Shown piece after piece: positions 1-7,449 of a stretch of DNA of 28,485 nt. The DNA comes from Chloroflexota bacterium (GTDB lineage: Bacteria > Chloroflexota > Dormibacteria > CF-121), in NCBI GenBank assembly GCA_005889285.1, contig VBFF01000160.1, positions 596 through 29,080 of the forward strand, read 5' to 3'. The notes beneath the pieces were generated by a model, which worked only from the letters and a program-made list of their open reading frames with translations, searched no databases and was not told where the DNA came from. The translations under genes were made by a program, and so were the position numbers. The stretch's first letter is position 1. Every line of letters starts with the position of its first letter.

Positions 1-474
1 CCGATCCTCGAGCAGAACCCCATGGAAGCCGAACGCCGCTGCCGAACGCAGGCTTGACCCGACCTCGGCGTGATCATCCCCGGCAATCAGCAACGCTGGT
101 CTTCGGGCTTCCGGCCGCCTCGCGCGCCCTTGGGGTCCCGAGCCTCGAAGTACATACCAGGCAGCGACTGCGGCCGCCGCCGCGACATTCAACGTCGTAA
201 CCGTGCGCGATTGCGTCGGTATGACGAGGATCTCATCGGCGGCCATAAGCGTCCGTTGAGAAAGGCCGCGACGCTCATTGCCGACGGCGAGCGTCGCATC
301 GCCGCGTAAGGGTCGTCGACCATAGATGGTCGTCGCGCGAGCCACGTTCTCAACGGCGATCAATCGCCCCGTAATGGACGTTTCACACGATGTCCCGAAT
401 AGACGAGCCGTGTCATCAAGCCGGGCGCGATTGGCGGGATTCTCAACGCCGTCCGCGAAGATCGTTAGCGTCAA
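1..474 (-). CDS. Tandem SPOUT (TrmH/SpoU-like) RNA methyltransferase, partial, TTG start
   Basis: An open frame of 158 codons runs from a TTG at 474 to the window edge without a stop. The TTG overlaps the TGA of the upstream gene (TTGA, 4 bases), which argues for translational coupling. The first domain shows SPOUT motifs in order: GVENPANRARL (motif 1-like, about residues 8-18), VGNERRGLS (about 66-74) and TLNVAAAAAV (about 95-104). These match the N-x-G-x-x-R, GNEGRGLS and SLNVSVAAA motifs of SpoU/TrmH 2'-O-ribose methyltransferases. After a basic linker a second motif 1 appears, GDDHAEVGSSLRSAAAFGF (about 132-150), so a second SPOUT domain seems to begin before the edge. The likely role is S-adenosylmethionine-dependent methylation of tRNA or rRNA; the target is unknown. 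The fold assignment is fairly sure, and the two-domain reading is inferred from a partial gene. Confidence 0.75.
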   Translation of the reverse strand, partial: MTLTIFADGVENPANRARLDDTARLFGTSCETSITGRLIAVENVARATTIYGRRPLRGDATLAVGNERRGLSQRTLMAADEILVIPTQSRTVTTLNVAAAAAVAAWYVLRGSGPQGRARRPEARRPALLIAGDDHAEVGSSLRSAAAFGFHGVLLEDR

Positions 475-1004
475 CCGAGGACCGAGCGGAGCCGGGCTGC
501 GATCGCCTCTGCACGAGCCTCGTGCTCGCGCGTTCGGGCTCCACGCTCTCCGCGCAGGCGGCGTTCGTGCTGGATCACGTGGTGGCCAAGCTCGTGCGCA
601 AGCCCATAACCCAGCATGAATCGTCGCAAGCTGTCGCCGGGCCACGATACGACACCGTCGTCACTGAGTTCAGCACCTGCCGCCTGCAGCTGTGCTCCTT
701 GCTCCGGCGCCAATTCAAACCCCAGCCGCCACGGCGATCGCGACTGATCGTAGAGAACGATTCGTCCCGGCCCCACCAGCATGGCGAGCACGATTCGTGC
801 CGTACCCGCGGGGGCTGGAACCAGCTCCACCGACTCCACGCCGTAGTAAATTTCCTCGCCGAAGGCCATCAGCACCCTCCGAACATCTGCAGCCGACGCC
901 GGGTGATGTCGCCCGGGACGGGGGCGGCTCGCGCGGACAGTTGGAAACCTCGCCCTGCGCGCGGCACGGATTGCACGCGGATCACTCCGGAGACTTCCCG
1001 ACAT
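471..1004 (-). CDS. HExxH zinc metallopeptidase-like protein
   Basis: A 177-residue protein with a classical zinc-binding helix, AHELGHHVIQHE (H137, E138, H141). About 20 residues later comes EHEARAEAIA (about 160-169), which resembles the E-x-E-A metal-ligand helix of M78/IrrE-like gluzincins. The first 35 residues are Arg/Pro rich and may not be translated; GTG or ATG codons further in are alternatives, such as the Met at residue 46. I kept the ATG at 1004 because a CATTAT -10-like hexamer stands 7 bases upstream. The gene overlaps the SPOUT methyltransferase gene by 4 bases, so the two probably form one unit. No signal peptide or membrane segment is evident. Its substrate is unknown, and it could be a non-proteolytic member of the fold. 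Confidence 0.65.
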   Translation of the reverse strand: MSGSLRSDPRAIRAARRARFPTVRASRPRPGRHHPASAADVRRVLMAFGEEIYYGVESVELVPAPAGTARIVLAMLVGPGRIVLYDQSRSPWRLGFELAPEQGAQLQAAGAELSDDGVVSWPGDSLRRFMLGYGLAHELGHHVIQHERRLRGERGARTREHEARAEAIAARLRSVLG

Positions 1005-1011
1005 AGTGCCA

Positions 1012-1017
1012 ATAATG
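1012..1017 (-). promoter_or_regulatory. -10-like hexamer CATTAT, leaderless arrangement
   Basis: CATTAT on the minus strand lies 7 bases before the ATG at 1004. Transcription would begin at or within a base or two of the start codon. No convincing -35 was seen. Confidence 0.35.
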
Positions 1018-1126
1018 AGGCCAAACAGGCCGAGCTGTAGCTCTCCGTCTGCACGCGAGCAAATGGCGGCTTGCTATTCTCGCCTCATGAGCGCACCAGG
1101 CATGCACTTGACGAGATAAACACGTC

Positions 1127-1786
1127 GTGAGATTGACGACCACGACCAACGTCTCGGTGGACGGCGTGATGCAGGGGTTGGGTGGACCTGACGAGGATCG
1201 CAGCGGCGGCTTCGAGCGCGGCGGATGGGCCATACCACTTCTCGACGACGAAACGGGAGATTATCTCAACCGGGTCTACGGTGGCGCGGCCGCGTTCCTC
1301 TTTGGCCGGCGGACGTATGAGATCTTCGCCGGCTCCTGGGGAGCGATGGCCGATCCGAGCACGAGCCCGATCGCCGCGGCGCTAAACAGCCGGCCCAAGT
1401 ACGTGGCATCGACCAGCCTGGCCGACCCGCAGTGGGCGGGCACGACGGTCCTGCGCGGCGATATCGCCACCGCCGTCGGTGATCTGAAGGCGCGTCAAGA
1501 CGGCACCCTGCTGGTGCCCGGCAGCGGCGCCCTCGTCCGGTGGCTGCTCGCCAACGACCTGGTCGACCAACTCGACCTGCTCACCTATCCCGTCGTCATC
1601 GGCCAGGGCACACGACTGTTCCCCGATTCCGGTCCGGACGTCGCGCTCGACCTGGTCAACTCGCGGACCACTTCCCGGGGCATCACCATCCAGACCTATC
1701 GGCCTCGCGGGCGTCCGGAGTACGTAAAGTCCACCCTCGACCCCGAACACGTCATGCGCGACGCGACCTCGGGTCGGCGCAGCTAA
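1127..1786 (+). CDS. Dihydrofolate reductase-family (RibD C-terminal domain) protein
   Basis: A 219-residue protein matching the RibD C-terminal/DHFR-like reductase family. It opens with the beta strand and loop TTTTNVSVDGVMQG typical of this family. GRRTYEIFAGSW (about 62-73) is the conserved FGRxTYE motif, VPGSGALVRWLL (about 128-139) is the GSxxLVxxLL nucleotide-binding element, and VVIGQGTRLFPD (about 156-167) is the PVVLGxGxRLF motif. The family uses NAD(P)H; most stand-alone copies are uncharacterised, and riboflavin synthesis is not implied. The GTG start at 1127 is chosen because homologues begin at this strand, and GATAAA lies 6 bases before it. The last 25 residues extend past the usual end. 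The gene stands alone, convergent with the tRNA and CoA-transferase genes. Confidence 0.85.
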   Translation: MRLTTTTNVSVDGVMQGLGGPDEDRSGGFERGGWAIPLLDDETGDYLNRVYGGAAAFLFGRRTYEIFAGSWGAMADPSTSPIAAALNSRPKYVASTSLADPQWAGTTVLRGDIATAVGDLKARQDGTLLVPGSGALVRWLLANDLVDQLDLLTYPVVIGQGTRLFPDSGPDVALDLVNSRTTSRGITIQTYRPRGRPEYVKSTLDPEHVMRDATSGRRS

Positions 1787-1862
1787 AACCCGCCCACGCC
1801 TCATCGCAGACCCCCGATAACCCGCGCCGATCCAAGACTAACTCGGCAGGCCTGATGTAACG

Positions 1863-1936
1863 TGGGCCGTGAAGGACTCGAACCTTCGACCAACCGGTTA
1901 TGAGCCGGCCGCTCTAACCACCTGAGCTAACGGCCC
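1863..1936 (-). tRNA. tRNA with anticodon CAT (elongator Met or Ile2)
   Basis: Reverse-complementing gives a complete 74-base cloverleaf: a 7-bp acceptor stem GGGCCGT/ACGGCCC, D arm GCTC/GAGC, a 5-bp anticodon stem closing a CTCATAA loop, a five-base variable loop, T arm GAAGG-TTCGAGT-CCTTC and discriminator A73. CCA is not encoded. The anticodon CAT fits either elongator tRNA-Met or the lysidine-modified tRNA-Ile2. It is unlikely to be initiator, because the anticodon stem does not end in the GGG/CCC pairs. Its 5' 23 bases are shared with the end of the CoA-transferase gene on the same strand. Confidence 0.95.
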
Positions 1937-3464
1937 CTGGACGTCTTGATTTTGCCTGACGCTGTGGCGGCAGGTCGAACGGCGCCACGGTCGGCCGGAA
2001 GATATCTTCGGGCATTCGCGCCACCGGCTCTTGGACTCGAACTGGGAAAGGGATTTGTTCCAGGACGTTCTTGATCTCGAGGCCGGGCGCAATCTCGATC
2101 AGGACGAGGCCGCCGGAGTCGAGTCGAAAGACAGCACGCTCGGTCACGTAAAGAACGTCTTGATTATTTTTTCGCGCTTGCTCGGCGCTAAACGTCAGGT
2201 GCTCGACCTGGTTGACGAACTTTTCACGCGTGCCGTCGAGCGAAAAACAAAAACACACGAGTCGCGCGCTCTGGGTTATGTCGATAAAGCCGCCGGCGCC
2301 GATCACGCGGCCGCCCAGACGCGACACGTTCACGTTGCCGTTTCGATCGACCTCGCCAGCACCCATGAATGTGGCGTCGAGGCCGCCGCCGTTGTAAAAA
2401 TCAAACTGGCTGGCGTGGGGAATGATCGCCGTTGGGTACGCGGTGATGCCGAAGTCGACGCTGCCGGCGGGTACACCGCCGTAGACGCCCGATTCGACCG
2501 TCAGCGTAATCGCATCGGAAAGCCCCGCCTCGGCCAGCGCCGGGCCGACGCTGTCGCCCGGGATGCCGGTGCCGATGTTCACGATATCGCCACGGTGCAA
2601 ATATCTAATTGCCCGGCGGCCAATCGCAAGACGGTTAGAAAATTCAGCGCGCGGCAACTCGGCGCCCGAGGACGCGGAGATAAATTTCTTATCAAAATAC
2701 ACGCCGTCTGATTGCCGGTGCTGGCGCTCGGGCTCAGGCGCCTGCACCACGAGATCGACGAGGCTGCCCGGGACGGCGACCTGCCTGGGCGCGATGGCGC
2801 CGCGGGCGACGAGTGTCTTCGCCTGGCAGATGACAAGACCGCCGCTGTTATGCGCCGCCTGGGCGATCGCCAAAGCATCAAGCGTTACAGCTTCTTCGTC
2901 CAGTGAACAGTTTCCGTCCTGGTCGACGGCGCTGGCGCGAAAAATGCCAATGTCAATCCCGAAGCGGCGATAGAACATGAAGTCCTGGTCGTCGATGCGC
3001 TGAATCGCGACATAGTCCGGCGCGTGATCGCGGGCGGGCTGATTGACTTTGCCGCCTTCGATCCGCGGATCGACAAACGTGCCGAGGCCGATCCGCGTCA
3101 GGTTTCCTGGGCGGCCTGCGGCAATGGCACGATAGACATTCGCGAGCTGGCCCTGAGGCAGACAAACGGCTTGCGCCCCGCCCTGACCCAGGAACGCCGA
3201 CATCCGGGGCATCAGGCCCCAGTGCGAGCCGACGATGCGCTTCGCCAAACCCTCGACGGCGAAATGCTCGAAGCCGATCTTGCGATTGCTCTGGCCGGCG
3301 GCATGCACGATGACGAGGTCCCGTGGATGGCCAGTCTTGCGAAAGCTCTCTTCAATGCCCTCATAAAGCGCCTCGGCCACGCCCATCAGCGTGAAACCAT
3401 CGACCGCGACCGTCGCGCCGTCGGGGATGGCGGCGACGGCCTCCTGAACGGAAGTAAATATCAA
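1914..3464 (-). CDS. Family I CoA-transferase (propionate/acetate CoA-transferase-like)
   Basis: A 516-residue protein with both halves of a family I CoA-transferase fused in one chain, as in propionate CoA-transferase and YdiF. The N-half starts IPDGATVAVDGF (about 13-24) and carries HAAGQSN and LPQGQLANVYRA. The C-half has IVNIGTGIP and LTVESGVYGG, where Glu324 is the expected catalytic residue that forms the glutamyl-CoA thioester. It moves CoA between short acyl groups such as acetate, propionate, 3-hydroxyacids or acetoacetate. The start is set at TTG 3464, four bases after the dehydrogenase stop; longer frames would run into that gene. The stop codon TAG at 1914-1916 lies inside the D loop of the downstream tRNA, so the last residues are encoded by tRNA sequence. 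The operon partner is the FabG-like dehydrogenase. Confidence 0.88.
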   Translation of the reverse strand: MIFTSVQEAVAAIPDGATVAVDGFTLMGVAEALYEGIEESFRKTGHPRDLVIVHAAGQSNRKIGFEHFAVEGLAKRIVGSHWGLMPRMSAFLGQGGAQAVCLPQGQLANVYRAIAAGRPGNLTRIGLGTFVDPRIEGGKVNQPARDHAPDYVAIQRIDDQDFMFYRRFGIDIGIFRASAVDQDGNCSLDEEAVTLDALAIAQAAHNSGGLVICQAKTLVARGAIAPRQVAVPGSLVDLVVQAPEPERQHRQSDGVYFDKKFISASSGAELPRAEFSNRLAIGRRAIRYLHRGDIVNIGTGIPGDSVGPALAEAGLSDAITLTVESGVYGGVPAGSVDFGITAYPTAIIPHASQFDFYNGGGLDATFMGAGEVDRNGNVNVSRLGGRVIGAGGFIDITQSARLVCFCFSLDGTREKFVNQVEHLTFSAEQARKNNQDVLYVTERAVFRLDSGGLVLIEIAPGLEIKNVLEQIPFPVRVQEPVARMPEDIFRPTVAPFDLPPQRQAKSRRPGAVSSGG

Positions 3465-3468
3465 AGGC

Positions 3469-4194
3469 TCACAGGACGTAGCCGCCGCCGACGTTGATGA
3501 CTTCGCCGGTAACGTAGCCGGCCTCATCCGACGCGAGAAATGCGACGACGGCCGCAACGTCCGAGGGCTGGCCCATGCGGCCCAATGGAATCTTCGCGAC
3601 TTGCTGCTCGCGGATCGCATCCGGGATCCCGCGAGTCATCGTTGTGTCAATAAAGCCAGGGCAGATCGCGTTGACCGTCACCTGGGAGCGCGCGAGTTCT
3701 TTACTGGCCGTTCGGCTGAGCCCGACCACGCCGGCCTTCGCGGCGGAGTAATTCGCCTGGCCGATGTTGCCCATCCAACTTGCCGACGCAATATTCACGA
3801 TCCGGCCGGAACCGGCGGCTCGCATGAGGCGGCTCGCCGCGCGGGTCATGAAGAAGACGCCGGTTAAATCTACGGCGATGACCTGGTGCCACTGCTCGTC
3901 CGTCATCTTGTGCAGCATCGCGTCACGATTGATCCCGGCGTTGTTGACGAGAATATCCAAACGGCCATAGCGCTCCTGCGTGTTCATCACGACGGCGTCG
4001 CACTCGGATGCCGTCGCTACGTCCAGCCTGACGCCGAGGCCGGCGGGACTCAGGCTCGAGGCCACGTTCGATGCGTCGGAGAGATTTACATCGGCGCAGA
4101 CGACGATGGCGCCTTCCTGGGCGAGCTTGCGGGCGATCCCTTCCCCGATGCCGCGGCCCGCGCCCGTAACAATCGCGACTCTGCCTGTCAGCAA
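3469..4194 (-). CDS. FabG-like short-chain dehydrogenase/reductase
   Basis: A classical SDR of 241 residues if it starts at TTG 4194. It has VTGAGRGIGEG (Rossmann TGxxxGIG, about 9-19), NNAG, the catalytic Ser in NIASASWMGN, the Y-x-x-x-K pair in ANYSAAKAG, and the C-terminal GEVINVGGG. It resembles 3-oxoacyl-ACP or acetoacetyl-CoA reductases and probably uses NADPH. The open frame extends to a GTG at 4242, but MLTGRVAIVTGA is the normal FabG beginning and a TACTAT hexamer lies 8 bases before that TTG. The CoA-transferase follows after four bases, so the pair may interconvert 3-oxo and 3-hydroxy acids and activate them. The substrate is not shown by the sequence. Confidence 0.88.
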   Translation of the reverse strand: MLTGRVAIVTGAGRGIGEGIARKLAQEGAIVVCADVNLSDASNVASSLSPAGLGVRLDVATASECDAVVMNTQERYGRLDILVNNAGINRDAMLHKMTDEQWHQVIAVDLTGVFFMTRAASRLMRAAGSGRIVNIASASWMGNIGQANYSAAKAGVVGLSRTASKELARSQVTVNAICPGFIDTTMTRGIPDAIREQQVAKIPLGRMGQPSDVAAVVAFLASDEAGYVTGEVINVGGGYVL

Positions 4195-4202
4195 GTCTCC
4201 AG

Positions 4203-4208
4203 ATAGTA
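4203..4208 (-). promoter_or_regulatory. -10-like hexamer TACTAT before the SDR gene
   Basis: TACTAT on the minus strand is 8 bases before the TTG at 4194. It supports that start and a leaderless transcript for the SDR and CoA-transferase pair. The -35 region is weak. Confidence 0.35.
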
Positions 4209-4314
4209 ACGCCACGCGGCCCGAGCGAAACGCCGACGTCACGGCTCAACGACGAGTGCCAGCTCGAAATCGGCATCGCAACGGAGCGCCGTTAGGTTGA
4301 ACGAAATAGTCCGC

Positions 4315-5199
4315 ATGAAGATCAGCACAATCGCGTCCGTCACGATCGTGGGTAGCACCATGGCCGGCAGCTTGATGCTGAGCCCGGTGCGGCAGACGGT
4401 TACGCCTGCGGCGCCGGTGGCCCAGGTGGCGCAGACGCTACCATTCACCGGCACCCAGGTCGCAATCAGTCGCATCAGGCACGGCCTCGATCTCGAGGCA
4501 CCGGCGGCGCCGATCGAGATTTATCAACAATACGTCCCGCCGCCAGCCCCGGCGCCGGCCCCCACACCGGCACGTGCCGCGGCGGCGGTGGCCTGGGCGC
4601 CGTCACCTGGTTACGTGACGATCCCGGTGCCCATCTATCGCCAGACCCGCAACTTGAATTGCGAAACGGCGGCGCTGCAAATGGGGCTCGCCTATTACGG
4701 ACACTATTTTTCTCAAGATTCGCTGTTCGCGTACGAGAACCCGGATCTTCGCCCCGCCCAGTGGATCAACGGCGTCCTGCACTGGGGGGACCCCTACACG
4801 AACTTCGTGGGAAACGTCAATGGCAGTGAGTCGAATCTCACTGGCTACGGCGTGTATTACCCCGTGATTCTCGCCATCGCCCGCTCACATGGGGTGCCCA
4901 ATGCCTACGGCGGGGAGGGATTCTCGCCGGGAACGATCTATGCTGAGTTGGCGGCGGGACACCCCGTCCAGATCTGGATGGAAGCCCGATGGTCGCGGCC
5001 CGCGGTGCGCACCTGGATTGCGTGGGACGGCCGCCGCGTGAGATATTCGCTGGCCGAGCACTCGGTGATTCTCACCGGGGTTTCAGCCACCAGTGTCCGG
5101 GTCAACGACGACCAGTTTGGCAGCCAATACTGGGTCAGCAAGTCGACCTTCGAAACCAGCTGGCGCGACTTCAACAACATGGCCGTTATTTATCGCTAG
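4315..5199 (+). CDS. Secreted C39-like (peptidase_C39_2) cysteine peptidase
   Basis: A 294-residue protein from ATG 4315; a TTG six codons upstream is less likely. It has a basic start and a hydrophobic stretch (about 3-24) that looks like a signal peptide or anchor. A Pro/Ala-rich linker follows (about 75-95), then a papain-fold C39-like domain. Catalytic residues are visible: Cys116 in NLNCETAALQM, His249 in EHSVILTGV and an Asn/Asp pair 264-265 in RVNDDQ. The domain matches the YvpB/C39_2 family, whose members act outside the cytoplasm, unlike the bacteriocin-processing C39 domains fused to transporters. Substrate unknown. Its end overlaps the convergent flippase gene by 14 bases. Confidence 0.8.
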   Translation: MKISTIASVTIVGSTMAGSLMLSPVRQTVTPAAPVAQVAQTLPFTGTQVAISRIRHGLDLEAPAAPIEIYQQYVPPPAPAPAPTPARAAAAVAWAPSPGYVTIPVPIYRQTRNLNCETAALQMGLAYYGHYFSQDSLFAYENPDLRPAQWINGVLHWGDPYTNFVGNVNGSESNLTGYGVYYPVILAIARSHGVPNAYGGEGFSPGTIYAELAAGHPVQIWMEARWSRPAVRTWIAWDGRRVRYSLAEHSVILTGVSATSVRVNDDQFGSQYWVSKSTFETSWRDFNNMAVIYR

Positions 5200-6739
5200 G
5201 CGCGAGGTATCGCAAAGCGAGCCTGACAGGCCCATGCCGGGTCTGGTGGAGCAACGGCACTTCGCGCTCGGACAGTAACCCGAGCTGTCTGACGAGATAT
5301 CCCCAGGCGACGGTCGTCAGGGCCGAGGCCGCAAAAGCGATGACGACCAGCAGGCGGGCCGGCAACCGTGCAAACGCGAGTGGCAACATAAGCAAATACG
5401 GCGACGCGGCCAGCATGCACCGTCCGGCGTAGCGCCATGGAATATTTAACGTCCTTCGGTCAAAGGCGCGCCAGGCGACGAACGTCAACACGAGAGTCAA
5501 CGCCGTCGTGAGTCCGACGGCGACGACCGCGCCCCAGAGACCGTAAGTCTGAATCAACCAGAAGTCCGCGACCGCGGCAAAGCCCAGCTGGGCGATCGTG
5601 ATCAGGGGTTCGCGCACCCGGACCACGAGGCCCCAGGGTGTCGCCAGGAGGGCGGCAATAAAAAATAAAAGCATCAGCGGCGCGATCCGCTCTGACGGCG
5701 GGTAACGGCCATTTGTATATAGACGAATAAGCGGGCCGAGGAGCGCGCCTCCGGCAAAGGCCAACGGAAACGCGACCAGGAAGATGCCCTTGTAGAAGGC
5801 CGCGACGGATGCCCGAATTCGGTCCGATTCGCGACGCCAGCCCTCGAGCGTCCCCACGACCCAGGCGCCGGTCAGCAAGCTGGGTATGAGCGAAACGAGA
5901 CGCTGTGGAATGTTATATCCCGTGTCGTAATAGGCGACGGCCGTCGAGCCGGCGAATCGTAACAGAAAAATATTTTCAAACTGCAGACCGACGGCCGAAG
6001 CGATCAGTAAGCTGGGCAGCCAGCCGCTGGCGTAGACGAGCAGGCGGCGCCAGCCGATCCGGTCGCCCGGGATGCCGCTTGCGCGATTGATGCGCCGCAT
6101 CAATATCCAGAAATACACGAGGGCTAGCACCGACTGGCCGATCGCGCCCGCGACAAGGACGCCGTTTAATCCGCCGCCACCGCGTAGAAAGAACACCGCC
6201 AGGGCGAGGGTCAGCGCGCCGGCGATCGGCGTCGCAATCGCCTGGCTGCGCATGTCGTAGATCGCCACCAGGGCAAAAGACAGAACGCCGGTGGCAATGC
6301 CGCCCAGGAGCAACACCGTCCCGAGGGCGAGCAGGTCGGCAACGTGGGCCTGGAGGAGACGATCGATCAGCGGCCGAAAGACGAAAACCGTGGCGCTGGT
6401 CAGCGCCCAGACGGCAAATACGGCAATCGCGCTCTTGCGAAGCAGATCACGCGCGCCGGCCCGATCGCCGCGACCGAGGACCTCAGGCAGGTAACGCAGT
6501 AACCCTTGGTCCTGGCCGAAGGTCGCCAGCAGCGCGATATAGACCAGGACGCTGAGCACGAATGTGTAGCGACCGTATTCGCTGGCTGGCAGTTGCCGGA
6601 TCAAAAACGCCCCCAGGGCCAGCGTCGCGACCGCGCTGGTGGCCCGCCAGGCGATCGTCCAGCCGACCAGGCCGGTTGTCCGATCCGCCAGCCCAGCGAC
6701 CGCGGCGTCGCCCGGCCGGGATTTACCGTTCGACGCCAT
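5186..6739 (-). CDS. Polysaccharide flippase (MOP/Wzx-like) membrane protein
   Basis: A 517-residue protein with 12-14 hydrophobic segments from about residue 25 to 490. The first segments, WTIAWRATSAVATLALGAF then RQLPASEYGRYTFVLSV, are typical of the polysaccharide_synt family, where the LPxxEYGxY loop follows helix 1. It should flip lipid-linked glycan units across the cytoplasmic membrane for surface polysaccharide or exopolysaccharide. No glycosyltransferase lies next to it, so its glycan is unknown. The ATG at 6739 is preceded by TATAAT 11 bases upstream. The tail overlaps the C39-like gene by 14 bases, convergently. Confidence 0.85.
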   Translation of the reverse strand: MASNGKSRPGDAAVAGLADRTTGLVGWTIAWRATSAVATLALGAFLIRQLPASEYGRYTFVLSVLVYIALLATFGQDQGLLRYLPEVLGRGDRAGARDLLRKSAIAVFAVWALTSATVFVFRPLIDRLLQAHVADLLALGTVLLLGGIATGVLSFALVAIYDMRSQAIATPIAGALTLALAVFFLRGGGGLNGVLVAGAIGQSVLALVYFWILMRRINRASGIPGDRIGWRRLLVYASGWLPSLLIASAVGLQFENIFLLRFAGSTAVAYYDTGYNIPQRLVSLIPSLLTGAWVVGTLEGWRRESDRIRASVAAFYKGIFLVAFPLAFAGGALLGPLIRLYTNGRYPPSERIAPLMLLFFIAALLATPWGLVVRVREPLITIAQLGFAAVADFWLIQTYGLWGAVVAVGLTTALTLVLTFVAWRAFDRRTLNIPWRYAGRCMLAASPYLLMLPLAFARLPARLLVVIAFAASALTTVAWGYLVRQLGLLSEREVPLLHQTRHGPVRLALRYLAPSDK

Positions 6740-6750
6740 GGCCTCGCGGG

Positions 6751-6756
6751 ATTATA
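6751..6756 (-). promoter_or_regulatory. Consensus -10 TATAAT for the flippase gene
   Basis: A perfect TATAAT on the minus strand, 11 bases before the ATG at 6739, giving a transcript with almost no leader. Confidence 0.5.
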
Positions 6757-6769
6757 GGGGCCTTCCGGC

Positions 6770-6775
6770 TACAAT
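6770..6775 (+). promoter_or_regulatory. -10 TACAAT for the Yip1-GH1 operon
   Basis: TACAAT lies 8 bases before the ATG at 6784. It faces away from the flippase -10 within the same 44-base intergenic gap, so the two genes have back-to-back, near-leaderless promoters. Confidence 0.5.
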
Positions 6776-6783
6776 GCCCGGCG

Positions 6784-7449
6784 ATGTTCCTGTTGGCGGA
6801 CCTAGTCGAACTGGTCCGCCGGCCGTTTGCGGCCCTTCGGACGATCGACCAACGCCGTAGCCTTGCGGCTGGCCTGGTGGCCCTGGGGTTATCAATCACG
6901 TTGCCCGCGGCCGTCGCCGAACTGGCGGCCCTGGCGCCCTTTCGCCCGCCGCCGAACCTCGGGTCGCTGCCGTCCCTGACGGCGCAGGGGGCCGACATCT
7001 ATGCGCGTTGGGTCTACGGACATCGATTCCTCCTGCCTATCTACGGCATTGTGATTAGTTTTGTTCTCTGGGTCGCGGCGGCAGGCGTGATCCACCTGAT
7101 TGCGCGAACCCTCGGCGGTCGCGGCGACTTTGCCGGCCTGGCGAAACTTGTCGGGTATGCGGCGCTCGTCGGCCTCGTCGCGCTCCCGGTAGCCCTCGTT
7201 GATGCCCTACTCAAGCACCAGGGAGCTTCTCGGGCCGAGGCCGCGTTCGGCCAGCTGGTTGGCCTGATGGCTATCGCGATTTTTCTATGGCAGAACGTGC
7301 TGCTCGTGGTGGCGGCGCGAGATCACTACGCGATCTCGACCGAGCGCGCCGTCGCCGCCGTCGTCGGGCCCGTGGGCGTCCTCATCGTCCTGGCGCTCGC
7401 GCTGATTATTCTCGGGATTATTTTTGCGATCATGGCCCAGCAGACATGA
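6784..7449 (+). CDS. Yip1-family integral membrane protein
   Basis: A 221-residue hydrophobic protein beginning MFLLADLVELVRRPFAALR, the amphipathic start usual in bacterial Yip1-domain proteins, where a P-x-x-x-L/F-R element precedes the first helix. About five membrane segments follow, near residues 30-50, 80-105, 118-140, 155-178 and 195-218. Bacterial members have no established function. The ATG at 6784 is chosen over longer frames because of the TACAAT just upstream and because the frame before it overlaps the divergent gene. Its stop overlaps the ATG of the GH1 gene (ATGA), so the two are translationally coupled. Confidence 0.75.
   Translation: MFLLADLVELVRRPFAALRTIDQRRSLAAGLVALGLSITLPAAVAELAALAPFRPPPNLGSLPSLTAQGADIYARWVYGHRFLLPIYGIVISFVLWVAAAGVIHLIARTLGGRGDFAGLAKLVGYAALVGLVALPVALVDALLKHQGASRAEAAFGQLVGLMAIAIFLWQNVLLVVAARDHYAISTERAVAAVVGPVGVLIVLALALIILGIIFAIMAQQT

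Noticed and set aside
70-1040. Several plus-strand frames in the first kilobase
   Set aside because: They are antisense to the SPOUT and HExxH genes, which carry clear motifs; the plus frames are basic and without sense.
2160-2190. AT-richer patch inside the CoA-transferase gene
   Set aside because: It falls in a Lys/Asn/Gln-coding stretch of the enzyme and the frame is unbroken, so codon content explains it.
4243-4256. A 14-base match, GGCTCAACGACGAG, shared with 12685-12698
   Set aside because: At 12685 it covers the LOG start, at 4243 it is upstream of the SDR start in a different setting; two copies of 14 bases in GC-rich DNA are weak evidence for a common element.
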